Source of the DNA: Streptomyces violaceoruber
GTDB taxonomy: Bacteria > Actinomycetota > Actinomycetes > Streptomycetales > Streptomycetaceae
NCBI GenBank assembly: GCA_000720805.1
Contig: JODI01000004.1
Coordinates: forward strand, 62,001 to 126,000
DNA length: 64,000 nt
Reading direction: 5' to 3'
Both the position numbers and the translations under genes were made by a program. The notes under the pieces are model-generated. The model did not search any database and was not told where the DNA came from. It saw only the letters and a program-made list of their open reading frames with translations. Of the stretch, positions 22,881 to 30,878 are shown piece after piece. Numbering within the stretch: the first letter of the stretch is position 1; every line of letters starts with the position of its first letter.

Positions 22881-24745
22881 ACACCGGTGAACTCGTAGAA
22901 CTCGGCCAGCAGTTGCGCGTCGACAGTGTGCGCGCCTCGGCCGCCGCGGGCTCCGGGCACCCGACGTCGTCGATGTCCGCCGCGGACCTGATGGCCGTAC
23001 TCCTCGCCAACCACTTCCGCTACGACTTCGACCGCCCCGCCCACCCCGCCAACGACCGCTTCGTCCTGTCCAAGGGCCACGCCTCGCCGCTCATGTACGC
23101 CGTCTTCAAGGCGGCCGGCGCCATCGACGACGAGGAACTGCTGACCTTCCGCAAGCTGGGCAGCCGCCTCGAAGGGCATCCGACGCCCCGGCAGCTGCCG
23201 TGGGTCGAGACGGCCACCGGGTCGCTCGGGCAGGGCCTGCCCGTCGGCGTCGGTATCGCACTGTCCGGGAAGCGGCTGGACCGCACCGGATACCGCGTGT
23301 GGGTGCTGTGCGGTGACAGCGAGATGGCCGAGGGATCGGTGTGGGAGGTCGCCGAGCACGCCGGACACGAGCACCTCGACAACCTCACCGTGATCGTCGA
23401 CGTCAACCGCCTCGGCCAGCGCGGCCCGACCCGGCACGGCCACGACCTCGACGCCTACGCCCGCCGCTTCCAGGCCTTCGGCTGGCACACCGTCGAGGTG
23501 GACGGCCACGACGTGGACGCGATCGACCGGGCGTACGGCGAGGCGATCTCCACCAAGGGCCAGCCGACCGCGATCCTCGCCCGCACCCTCAAGGGCAAGG
23601 GCGTCACCGACGTCGAGGACCGCGAGGGACTGCACGGCAAGCCGCTGAAGAACGCCGACGACGCGATCGAGGAACTCGGCGGTACCCACCGGAACATCCG
23701 CGTCGAGGTGCACGAGCCGCCCGCCGCCCGCATGCTGCACGCGGTGCCCGCCGGACACCTCGAACTGCCGCGCTTCGAGAAGAGCGGCTCCGCCCAGGAC
23801 GACAAGGGTGTCGCCACCCGCAACGCCTTCGGGCAGGCCCTCGCCGCGCTCGGCTCCGGACGCGGTGACGTGGTCGCCCTCGACGGCGAGGTCGGCGACT
23901 CCACGCGCGCCGAGTTCTTCGCCAAGGAGCACCCCGACCGCTACTTCGAGTGCTACATCGCCGAGCAGCAGATGGTGGCCGCCGCCGTCGGGCTCGCCGC
24001 GCGCGGCTGGGTGCCGTACGCCTCCACGTTCGCGGCGTTCCTCACCCGCGCCTACGACTTCATCCGCATGGCGTCCATCAGCGGTTCCGGCATCAACCTG
24101 GTCGGCTCCCACGCGGGCGTGGCGATCGGGCAGGACGGGCCCAGCCAGATGGGGCTGGAGGACCTGGCGATGATGCGGGCGATCCACGGCTCGACCGTGC
24201 TGTACCCGTGCGACGCCAACCAGACCGCGCACCTCGTCGCCGCGATGGCCGGCCTGGAGGGCATCCGCTATCTGCGCACCTCGCGCGGCGAGAGCCCGGT
24301 GATCTACGGGCCCGACGAGGAGTTCCCGATCGGTGGCAGCAAGGTGCTGCGCTCCTCCGACCAGGACCGCATGACGATCGTCGCGGCCGGCGTGACCGTG
24401 CCCCAGGCGCTGGCCGCCGCCGACACGCTGGCGGCGGACGGCATCCGGGCCCGGGTGATCGATCTGTACTCGGTCAAGCCCGTCGACGCGCCCACCCTGC
24501 GCCAGGCCGCCGAGGAGACCGGCTGCCTGGTGACCGTCGAGGACCACCGCGCGGAGGGCGGCCTCGGCGACGCCGTCCTGGACGCGTTCGCCGACGGGCG
24601 GCCCGTACCGCGCCTGGTGCGCCTCGCCGTCCGTACGATGCCCGGCTCGGCCTCGCCGGACGAGCAGCTGCACGCCGCCGGCATCGACGCCGAGTCGATC
24701 GCGGCGGCCGGCCGGCTCCTGGTGGAGGAGGCGATCGTGCGGTGA
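22877..24745 (+). CDS. Transketolase (short, animal-like type)
   Basis: 622-residue thiamine-diphosphate enzyme of the pentose-phosphate pathway, shorter than the ~690-residue bacterial form and resembling the animal/archaeal-like type. N-terminal TPP domain: GSGHPTSSMSAADLMAVL, LSKGHASP, GSLGQGLPVGVG and the metal/TPP motif CGDSEMAEG...N, where Ser replaces the usual second Gly of GDG. Pyrimidine domain: YIAEQQMVAAAVGLA with the activating Glu. The C-terminal domain includes VTVEDHRAEGGLG. It overlaps both neighbours by four bases (ATGA and GTGA). It supplies sugar phosphates and NADPH-pathway flux; linkage to an NDH-2 gene and LigD polymerase gene is unusual. Confidence 0.93.
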   Translation: MNTGELVELGQQLRVDSVRASAAAGSGHPTSSMSAADLMAVLLANHFRYDFDRPAHPANDRFVLSKGHASPLMYAVFKAAGAIDDEELLTFRKLGSRLEGHPTPRQLPWVETATGSLGQGLPVGVGIALSGKRLDRTGYRVWVLCGDSEMAEGSVWEVAEHAGHEHLDNLTVIVDVNRLGQRGPTRHGHDLDAYARRFQAFGWHTVEVDGHDVDAIDRAYGEAISTKGQPTAILARTLKGKGVTDVEDREGLHGKPLKNADDAIEELGGTHRNIRVEVHEPPAARMLHAVPAGHLELPRFEKSGSAQDDKGVATRNAFGQALAALGSGRGDVVALDGEVGDSTRAEFFAKEHPDRYFECYIAEQQMVAAAVGLAARGWVPYASTFAAFLTRAYDFIRMASISGSGINLVGSHAGVAIGQDGPSQMGLEDLAMMRAIHGSTVLYPCDANQTAHLVAAMAGLEGIRYLRTSRGESPVIYGPDEEFPIGGSKVLRSSDQDRMTIVAAGVTVPQALAAADTLAADGIRARVIDLYSVKPVDAPTLRQAAEETGCLVTVEDHRAEGGLGDAVLDAFADGRPVPRLVRLAVRTMPGSASPDEQLHAAGIDAESIAAAGRLLVEEAIVR

Positions 24746-25791
24746 GCGGGGACGGTACGGCGGGCGGCACACGCAGCGGTGCGCGAGGCGGCTCACGCGA
24801 CGGCACGGGCAGCGGTGGGCGAGCCGGCTCACACGGCGGTACCGCACGGGGCGGCGCCCGCGACGGCGTACGGACCGTGCGCGCCGGCCGGCACGCGGTC
24901 CAGGTGCACCGGCAGGACAAGGTGCTCTTCCCCGGGGGCGGCGGCGCGCAGGAGTACACCAAGGGCGACCTGGTCGACTACTACCGGTCCGTCGCCCCGT
25001 TCATGCTGCCCCATCTGCGCGGCCGCCCGCTGATGCTGGAGCGGCACCCCGACGGCGTCGACGGCCCCCGGTTCATGCAGAAGAACACCCCGGACAACTA
25101 CCCGGAGTGGATCACCCGGGTCGAGGTCGCCAAGGAGGGCGGCACCGTCTGCCACCCCGTGTGCGACGACACCGCCACCCTGCTGTACCTCGCCGATCAG
25201 GCCGCCGTCACCCTGCACCGCTGGTTGTCCCGCGTGGGCAGCGTGGAGCGGCCCGACCGGCTGGTCCTCGACCTCGACCCGGCCGGTGACGCCGGAGACG
25301 ACTTCGCCGCGGTGCGGGAGGCGGCCCGGTTGCTGCGGGAGCTGCTCGACGAGCTGAAACTGCCCTCGGCGCTGATGACCACCGGCTCGCGCGGCCTGCA
25401 CGTGGTGGTGCCCCTCGACGGCCACCACGACTTCGACGAGGTCCGCGCCTTCGCCCGGGACATCGCCGACACGCTGGTCGCCGGCCACCCCGACCGGCTC
25501 ACCACGGCCGCCCGCAAGAAGGACCGCGGCGACCGCCTTTACCTGGACACCGGGCGCAACGCCTACGCCCAGACCGCGGTCGCCCCCTACACGGTCCGCG
25601 CCAAACCGGGCGCCCCCGTGGCCACCCCCCTCGCCTGGGCCCAGCTGGACGATCCCGGTCTCGACGCCCGCCGGTGGACCATCGCCGACGCCGTCGAGCA
25701 GGCCCGCACCGACCCGTGGGGCGATGTGCCGACGAAGGGGCGCTCGCTGGCACCGGCGCGCCGCCGCCTCGACGCGTTGATGCCCTCCTGA
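24742..25791 (+). CDS. LigD polymerase/primase domain protein (NHEJ)
   Basis: 349-residue stand-alone polymerase domain of the LigD type, an archaeo-eukaryotic primase-fold enzyme that fills gaps in non-homologous end joining. Core ~55-340: KVLFPGGG, PHLRGRPLMLERHPDGV, metal-binding D-x-D in LVLDLDP, TTGSRGLHVVVPL and RLYLDTGRNAYAQT. The ligase and phosphoesterase domains are absent and must be supplied elsewhere. The first ~45 residues are a disordered Gly/Arg/Thr/Ser stretch, unusual for the family. GTG start overlaps the transketolase stop (GTGA). The gas-vesicle cluster begins 45 bases downstream on the same strand. Confidence 0.9.
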   Translation: MSGDGTAGGTRSGARGGSRDGTGSGGRAGSHGGTARGGARDGVRTVRAGRHAVQVHRQDKVLFPGGGGAQEYTKGDLVDYYRSVAPFMLPHLRGRPLMLERHPDGVDGPRFMQKNTPDNYPEWITRVEVAKEGGTVCHPVCDDTATLLYLADQAAVTLHRWLSRVGSVERPDRLVLDLDPAGDAGDDFAAVREAARLLRELLDELKLPSALMTTGSRGLHVVVPLDGHHDFDEVRAFARDIADTLVAGHPDRLTTAARKKDRGDRLYLDTGRNAYAQTAVAPYTVRAKPGAPVATPLAWAQLDDPGLDARRWTIADAVEQARTDPWGDVPTKGRSLAPARRRLDALMPS

Positions 25792-25836
25792 AGGTTTGGC
25801 CAAGGAACGAGCGGCCACCCGGAGAAAGAGGTGGCC

Positions 25837-26205
25837 ATGTCGAACACAAAGAACTCATCAGAGTCACACAATTCACGGAACTCCCCCAAAGGGGAAGACG
25901 CGGACACAGACAACAACACGGCGGAGGGGCGTCGGCCCGGCCCCATGGAGGTGCTGCGCCATGCGCGCACGCAGCTCGGGGAGCTGACCGGCATGTCCGC
26001 CGAGAACGTGTCGTCCTTCGAGCAGACGGAGGACGGCTGGACGCTGGAGGTCGAGGTACTGGAGCTCGCTCGCGTGCCCGACACGATGAGCCTGATGGCG
26101 AGCTACCAGGTGGACCTCGACTCCGACGGACAGCTCACCGGCTATCGGCGCGTTCGCCGTTACGAACGCGGGCGTGCCGACTCGCACCGGCCGGGTGGCC
26201 GCTAG
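25837..26205 (+). CDS. gvpO: Gas vesicle protein GvpO
   Basis: 122-residue GvpO, first gene of a Streptomyces-order gvp cluster. The N-terminal third is hydrophilic (Asn/Ser/Asp-rich); the conserved domain runs from about residue 36 (PMEVLRHARTQLGELTGMSAENVSSFE) through WTLEVEVLELARVPDTMSLMASYQV. GvpO is required for gas vesicle formation in haloarchaea, where it may regulate or stabilise; its role in Streptomyces is not established. Start at ATG 25837 (an in-frame GTG at 25831 is possible; GGAGAAAGAGG precedes both). A purine-rich leader follows the LigD stop with no terminator, so read-through from upstream is possible. Confidence 0.88.
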   Translation: MSNTKNSSESHNSRNSPKGEDADTDNNTAEGRRPGPMEVLRHARTQLGELTGMSAENVSSFEQTEDGWTLEVEVLELARVPDTMSLMASYQVDLDSDGQLTGYRRVRRYERGRADSHRPGGR

Positions 26206-26263
26206 GCGCCCGTCCGTCCACACATCCGTTCACCACATCCACAGACAAGGAGGCGCGGTCGAC

Positions 26264-26689
26264 ATGACCGTTGTCCCGGCCCAGCAGAGCGGCGGCGGAG
26301 GCGGCAGCAGCGGCCTCTATGACGTTCTGGAACTCGTCCTCGACAGGGGTCTCGTCATCGACGCGTTCGTACGGGTCTCCCTGGTCGGCATCGAAATCCT
26401 GAAGATCGACGTCCGGGTCGTCGTGGCCAGCGTCGACACCTACCTGCGCTTCGCCGAGGCGTGCAACCGCCTCGACCTGGAGGCCGGGCCGCGCAAGGAT
26501 CCCGGCCTGCCCGACCTGGTCGGTGAGATGACCGAGTCCGGCGCCCGCGGCAAGTCCAAGGGCGCGCTGTCCGGCGCCGCCGAGACCATATCCGGCGCCT
26601 TCAAGCAGGCACGCGAGGAGGGACAGACCGAGTCCCGGCCGCGTCCGCGCAAGTCGACGGCATCGCGCAGGAAGGAGGAAGAGGAGTGA
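26264..26689 (+). CDS. gvpA: Gas vesicle structural protein GvpA with C-terminal extension
   Basis: 141-residue GvpA-family protein, the major shell-type subunit. The core (~18-75) holds the classic LYDVLELVLDRGLVIDAF, VSLVGIEILKIDVRVVVASVDTYL amphipathic helix-strand pattern. Classical GvpA is ~70 residues; this one has a ~65-residue Lys/Ser/Glu-rich tail ending RRKEEEE, which would project from a shell. AAGGAGG lies about ten bases before the ATG. The stop overlaps the gvpF GTG (GTGA). Confidence 0.9.
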   Translation: MTVVPAQQSGGGGGSSGLYDVLELVLDRGLVIDAFVRVSLVGIEILKIDVRVVVASVDTYLRFAEACNRLDLEAGPRKDPGLPDLVGEMTESGARGKSKGALSGAAETISGAFKQAREEGQTESRPRPRKSTASRRKEEEE

Positions 26690-27456
26690 GCACCTATGTC
26701 TACGGCATCACCGCCGCGTCCCAGCCCTCGCTGCCCGAGGGCATGGGAGGCGTCGGCGACCCGCCGCGCCCCGTGCGCATCCTGAAGGCAGGCGAGCTGG
26801 CGGCCGTCGTCAGCGACGCGCCCGAGGGACTGCGGCCCAAGCGCAAGGACCTCCTCGCCCACCAGAGCGTCCTGAGCGAGGCCGGCGCCAACGGCTGCGT
26901 CCTGCCCATGCGGTTCGGCAGCGTCGCTCCGGACGACGACACGGTCACCGGCGTGCTCGCCGAGCGCGCCGACCACTACCTGGAGCGGCTGCGCACCCTT
27001 GACGGCAAGGTCGAGTACAACATCAAGGCCACCCACGACGAAGAGGCCGTCCTGCATCGCGTGATGTCCGAGAACCCGGAGATCCGCGCCATGACCGAGG
27101 CCAACCGGCAGGCGGGCGGCGGTACTTACGATGACCGACTGAAGCTCGGCGAGATGGTCGTCGCGGCCGTCAAGGCCCGCGAGGCCGAGGACGCCTCCGT
27201 GGTGCGGCAGGCCCTGGAGCCCGTCGGCGACGCGGTCAGTGTGGGCCCCGAGTCCACCGGCTGGATCACCAACGTGTCCTTGCTGGTGGAGCGCGACAAG
27301 GCGGCCGAGTTCCTGAACGAGGTGGAACAGGTCCGCGCGCGCAATCCGCACCTCGACCTGCGCGTGAACGGCCCGCTGCCGCCGTACAGCTTCGTCGAAC
27401 CCGGCGACGACAAGCCCGCGGGCACCACGGCCGGCCCCGGCCGCGCGGAGGAATGA
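26686..27456 (+). CDS. gvpF: Gas vesicle protein GvpF (GvpL/GvpF family)
   Basis: 256-residue GvpL/F-family protein, a minor vesicle protein thought to help assemble or nucleate the GvpA shell. Opens STYVYGITAA, followed by the conserved LKAGELAAVVSDAPEG, LLAHQSVL and VLPMRFGSVAPDD; the C-terminal half has WITNVSLLVERDKAAEF and ends in the family's PPYSFVEP. GTG start within the gvpA stop. A second, diverged family member (GvpL) is encoded at 29905. Confidence 0.92.
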   Translation: MSTYVYGITAASQPSLPEGMGGVGDPPRPVRILKAGELAAVVSDAPEGLRPKRKDLLAHQSVLSEAGANGCVLPMRFGSVAPDDDTVTGVLAERADHYLERLRTLDGKVEYNIKATHDEEAVLHRVMSENPEIRAMTEANRQAGGGTYDDRLKLGEMVVAAVKAREAEDASVVRQALEPVGDAVSVGPESTGWITNVSLLVERDKAAEFLNEVEQVRARNPHLDLRVNGPLPPYSFVEPGDDKPAGTTAGPGRAEE

Positions 27457-27463
27457 GGACGCC

Positions 27464-27727
27464 GTGGGACTCATCGGAGAGGTACTCCTGCTGCCGTTCG
27501 CACCCGTGCGCGGCAGCGGCTGGGTGATCAGACAGGTACTGAGGGAGGCGGAACGCCTCTACTACGACCCGTCCGCGGTCAGGGCCGAACTCGCCCGGCT
27601 GGAGGAACGGTTGGAGGCGGGCGAGATCGACGAGGAGGAGTTCGACCGGCAGGAGGACGAACTCCTGGACCGACTGGAGATCGGCCTGCGCGGCGGCGCG
27701 GGGACAGGCGACGGGACGGCACGATGA
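27464..27727 (+). CDS. gvpG: Gas vesicle protein GvpG
   Basis: 87-residue GvpG: N-terminal hydrophobic/basic segment (LLLPFAPVRGSGWVIRQVL), then a coiled-coil-prone acidic helix (ERLEAGEIDEEEFDRQEDELLDRL). GvpG is a small accessory protein usually adjacent to GvpF, as here (seven bases downstream). Start GTG at 27464; stop overlaps the gvpY ATG by four bases. Confidence 0.9.
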   Translation: MGLIGEVLLLPFAPVRGSGWVIRQVLREAERLYYDPSAVRAELARLEERLEAGEIDEEEFDRQEDELLDRLEIGLRGGAGTGDGTAR

Positions 27728-28431
27728 ACCGAGTGGGAATGGGCCTCGCGATAGGGGCCGGGTACGTCCTCGGACGCACCAAGAAGATGAAACTGGCGTT
27801 CGCCGTCGGCAGCCTCGTGGCGGGCAAGAAGATGAACCTGACCCCCAAGGGCGTCGCCGACCTGGTGTCCGGGCAGCTGAAGAACAACCCCCAGTTCAAG
27901 GAGATCGGGGACCAGCTGCGCGAGGACCTGCGCGGAGTCGGCAAGGCCGCCTCCGGCGCCATGGTCGAGCGGCAGGTCGACGCCCTCGCCGACCGTCTGC
28001 ACGGCCGTACCGCCCAGGTGCGCGACCAGCTCGCGGGCGTGGTCCCGGACGTCGACTCCGAGGACTCCGAGGACGAGGAGCGGGCCGAGGACTCCCAGGG
28101 CTCCGACGACACTGACGACTCCGAAGACTACGAGGGCGCTGAGGACGAGGAGTCGCAGGAGGAGCCCGAGGCCGCCGAGGCCGATGAGGACGAGGAGGCC
28201 GACGAGGACTCCGAGCCGCCGCGGAAGCAGGCGAAGAAGGCCCCGGCCAGGAAGGCGCCCGCGAAGAAGACCGCGTCCGCCAGGAAGGCCCCGGCCAGGA
28301 AGGCCCCCGCCAAGAGGACGGCCGGAAAGAAGACGGCCGCCGCGAAGAAGACGGCCGGCAAGAAGACCACCGCGGCCCGCGGCGCCGGCGGCGGAGCCCG
28401 CGACCGGCACCAGAAGGGAGGCGGTGAGTGA
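27724..28431 (+). CDS. gvpY: GvpY-like gas vesicle cluster protein with acidic and histone-H1-like tail
   Basis: 235-residue protein in the position of Streptomyces gvpY. Three parts: residues 1-100, a hydrophobic/basic head (GLAIGAGYVLGRTKKMKLAFAVGSLV, DLVSGQLKNNPQFKEIGDQLRED); ~103-168, almost pure Asp/Glu/Ser; ~170-235, Lys/Ala/Pro repeats (KKAPARKAPAKKT, KKTAGKKT) as in histone-H1-like DNA-binding tails. The charge pattern suggests self-association or binding to polyanions; function is unknown. Its TGA overlaps the next ATG by one base (TGATG). Confidence 0.8.
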   Translation: MNRVGMGLAIGAGYVLGRTKKMKLAFAVGSLVAGKKMNLTPKGVADLVSGQLKNNPQFKEIGDQLREDLRGVGKAASGAMVERQVDALADRLHGRTAQVRDQLAGVVPDVDSEDSEDEERAEDSQGSDDTDDSEDYEGAEDEESQEEPEAAEADEDEEADEDSEPPRKQAKKAPARKAPAKKTASARKAPARKAPAKRTAGKKTAAAKKTAGKKTTAARGAGGGARDRHQKGGGE

Positions 28432-29576
28432 TGACCGAGACACTCGGATCCGCTCGAGAGGCCACCGACAAGGGGACGAAGAACAACCCGCTGACCGACG
28501 TGGCCAGAAGCGAGGCGGTGGACCGTCTCAAGGACGAGGTGCAGGAGTACCTCGCGGCCCAGGCGCAGCGCCTGCTGGTCGGCGCCGGTCGCAAGCTCGG
28601 CGAGACCACGGTCAAGCTGAACGACATCGCCGAGGGCAACAGCCCCGGCTTCGCCAAACTCGCCCTCGACGGCGGCCGCAAGCTCGCCGAGGGCAAGGGG
28701 CCCGTGCGCAGCGCGCTGGAGGTCGGCGCCACCCGCGCCAAGGACAGCGTGGTCGGCGCGTTCAAGAACCTCGGCGGCGGCGGCAAGGGCAAGGGCAAGG
28801 GCAGGTCGGGCCAGAAGCCCACGGTCATCATCGAGCACATCGATGTGGGCGTGCCGCTGCGCACGGCCTACGACCAGTGGACCCAGTACCAGGACTTCAG
28901 CACCTTCGCGAAGGGCGTCAAGAGCGCCAGCCGCGCCGACGACACGAACTCCGACTGGCAGCTGAAGGTCTTCTGGTCCAACCGCAGCTGGAAGGCGAAG
29001 ACCACCGAACAGGTGCCGGACGACCGGATCTCCTGGAGCTCGGAGGGCGCCAAGGGCACCACGAAGGGCGTCGTCTCCTTCCACGAGCTCGGCGAGAACC
29101 TGACCCGCGTCATCGTGGTCGTCGAGTACTACCCGAGCGGCCTCTTCGAGAAGACCGGCAACATCTGGCGTGCCCAGGGCCGCCGGCTCCGGCTCGACCT
29201 GAAGAACTACGTCCGCTTCATCACCATCAAGGGCGAGGCCGATGACGGCTGGCGCGGTGAGATCCGCGACGGCGAGGTCGTCCGCGACCATGACGAGGCG
29301 GTGGCCGAGGAAGAGCGCGCCGAGGACTCCGAGAAGGAGGACGAGGACGGCGAGGAGGGCTACGACGCCGAGGCCGAGGACGAGGAGGAGGGCCCGTACG
29401 CCGAGGACGAGGCCGCCGAGGAGGACGAGGAAGAAGAAGGCAAGGGCGCCGACGACGAGTACGACGACGACGAGTACGCCGAGGATGAGGACGAGGAGGC
29501 GGAGGAACCGGAGGCCGAGGCGGCCGAGGACGAGGACGAGTACGCCGACGCCGCTGGGGGCGGGAGCCGTCGATGA
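28431..29576 (+). CDS. gvpZ: GvpZ-like SRPBCC protein with highly acidic C-terminus
   Basis: 381-residue protein in the gvpZ position. Residues 1-125 are helical and basic, ending in a GGGGKGKGKG linker. Residues ~130-275 form an SRPBCC/polyketide-cyclase-like domain (TVIIEHIDVGVPLRTAYDQWTQY, WSSEGAKGTTKGVVSFHEL, IVVVEYYPSG). From ~280 to the end, over half of the residues are Asp or Glu, encoded by GAG/GAC repeats that make the coding strand strikingly purine-rich (29290-29560). ATG at 28431 chosen; an in-frame GTG one codon earlier is equally possible. Four-base overlap with gvpJ. The ligand of the SRPBCC domain is unknown. Confidence 0.82.
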   Translation: MTETLGSAREATDKGTKNNPLTDVARSEAVDRLKDEVQEYLAAQAQRLLVGAGRKLGETTVKLNDIAEGNSPGFAKLALDGGRKLAEGKGPVRSALEVGATRAKDSVVGAFKNLGGGGKGKGKGRSGQKPTVIIEHIDVGVPLRTAYDQWTQYQDFSTFAKGVKSASRADDTNSDWQLKVFWSNRSWKAKTTEQVPDDRISWSSEGAKGTTKGVVSFHELGENLTRVIVVVEYYPSGLFEKTGNIWRAQGRRLRLDLKNYVRFITIKGEADDGWRGEIRDGEVVRDHDEAVAEEERAEDSEKEDEDGEEGYDAEAEDEEEGPYAEDEAAEEDEEEEGKGADDEYDDDEYAEDEDEEAEEPEAEAAEDEDEYADAAGGGSRR

Positions 29577-29908
29577 CTACGCCGAGCCGGCTGCCCGACC
29601 CCTATGGTCAGGGCAGCGGCGCCAACCTCGCGGACATCCTGGAGCGGGTGCTCGACAAGGGCATCGTGATCGCCGGTGACATCCGCATCAACCTGCTCGA
29701 CATCGAACTTCTCACGATCAAGCTGCGGCTGATCGTGGCCTCGGTGGACAAGGCGAAGGAGATGGGTATCGACTGGTGGGAGGACGACCCGGCGCTGTCC
29801 ACCAAGGCCCGGCGCGACGAGCTCTCCCGGGAGAACGCCGAGCTGCGGGAGCGCCTGGCACGACTCGAACAGCTCGAACCCGCCCGTGCCGAGGAGGAGC
29901 GTTCATGA
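29573..29908 (+). CDS. gvpJ: Gas vesicle protein GvpJ (GvpA family)
   Basis: 111-residue minor GvpA-family protein. Core NLADILERVLDKGIVIAGDIRINLLDIELLTIKLRLIVASVDKA matches the GvpA/J/M family with the J-type INLLDIELLT variant. The C-terminal ~35 residues form an Arg/Glu coiled coil (LSRENAELRERLARLEQLE). GvpJ probably caps or nucleates vesicles. Its ATG overlaps the gvpZ stop and its own stop overlaps gvpL (ATGA). Confidence 0.9.
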   Translation: MTTPSRLPDPYGQGSGANLADILERVLDKGIVIAGDIRINLLDIELLTIKLRLIVASVDKAKEMGIDWWEDDPALSTKARRDELSRENAELRERLARLEQLEPARAEEERS

Positions 29909-30675
29909 CCGGACTGCGGTACGTCTACGCCGTCTGTCATCCCTTCGGTACGCCCCTGCAGGCGCAGTTGACGGGGGTGGCCGGCGATCCGCCCAGACTG
30001 CTGCACCACCACGGTCTGGTCGCCGTGGTCAGCCATGTACCGGAGCGGGACTTCGCCGAAGAGCCGCTCCGCAGGCATCTCGAGGACCTGGACTGGCTGA
30101 CCGCGACCGCCCGCGCCCACCAGGGCGTGATCGACGCGCTCACCGTCGTCACCACCCCGCTGCCGCTGCGGCTCGGCACCGTCTTCCACGACGACAGCGG
30201 GGTCCGCGTGATGATCGAGGAGCGGGAGGACGCCTTCCGGCGCACCCTCGACCGGCTGCAGGGCCGGGTGGAGTGGGGCGTCAAGGTGTACGCCGGCGCG
30301 GAGCCCGCGGACGGTGCGGACAGCGAGGCCCCGCCGGAGAAGGCCGCGTCCGGCCGGGACTATCTGCGCCAGCGGCGAATGCGGGTGCGGTCCAACGAGG
30401 ACATGTGGCAGCGGGCCGAGACTTTCGCGACCCGGCTGCACGAAACGCTTTCCGAGTTCGCAGAGGATTCCCGGCTGCACGCGCCGCAGAACCCGACGCT
30501 CTCGGGTGCATCCGGTCGGAACGTGCTCAACGCGGCCTATCTCGTTCCGCGCTCCGTGTCCGAGGAATTCGTGGAACTGGTGGACCGTACGAAGGACGAT
30601 GTCCCAGGAATGCGTGTGGAACTCACCGGCCCTTGGGCCGCTTATTCCTTCGCGGGCGAGGAGGAGAACCGGTGA
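29905..30675 (+). CDS. gvpL: Gas vesicle protein GvpL (GvpL/GvpF family)
   Basis: 256-residue second GvpL/F-family protein of the cluster. Opens GLRYVYAVCHPFG; family blocks are GLVAVVSHVPERDF, LPLRLGTVFHDD and AYLVPRSVSEEFVELVDR, ending WAAYSFAG. Compared with GvpF it carries an extra hydrophilic insert (residues ~133-150, ADGADSEAPPEKAASG). The 3' third (after about 30420) uses visibly less GC-rich codons than its neighbours. Coupled to gvpJ and gvpS by four-base overlaps. Confidence 0.9.
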   Translation: MTGLRYVYAVCHPFGTPLQAQLTGVAGDPPRLLHHHGLVAVVSHVPERDFAEEPLRRHLEDLDWLTATARAHQGVIDALTVVTTPLPLRLGTVFHDDSGVRVMIEEREDAFRRTLDRLQGRVEWGVKVYAGAEPADGADSEAPPEKAASGRDYLRQRRMRVRSNEDMWQRAETFATRLHETLSEFAEDSRLHAPQNPTLSGASGRNVLNAAYLVPRSVSEEFVELVDRTKDDVPGMRVELTGPWAAYSFAGEEENR

Positions 30676-30854
30676 CGGTGATCGAGCGTCGTGAGGTCGC
30701 CCTGGTGGACCTCCTCGACCGGCTGCTGGCCGGCGGGGTCGTCATCACCGGGGACATCACCCTGCGGATCGCGGACGTCGACCTCGTCCGTATCGACCTG
30801 AACGCCCTGATCAGTTCCGTGAACGCGCAAGTGCCGTCGCCGTTCGGAGACTGA
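30672..30854 (+). CDS. gvpS: Gas vesicle protein GvpS (short GvpA-family protein)
   Basis: 60-residue minimal GvpA-family protein: EVALVDLLDRLLAGGVVITGDITLRIADVDLVRIDLNALISSV. This is essentially the bare shell fold without extensions. The GTG at 30672 overlaps the gvpL stop (GTGA), which settles the start; longer upstream frames are shadows of gvpL. It matches the position of gvpS in the Streptomyces gene order. Confidence 0.88.
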   Translation: MTVIERREVALVDLLDRLLAGGVVITGDITLRIADVDLVRIDLNALISSVNAQVPSPFGD

Positions 30855-30878
30855 CGTGACACTGGTGGGGAGCCTGAC

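Noticed and set aside
24850..25818. Minus-strand long frames opposite the LigD, DnaK, phosphatase and NDH-2 genes
   Set aside because: All show compositional bias expected of antisense frames in 72% GC DNA; coding bias and motifs lie on the plus strand.
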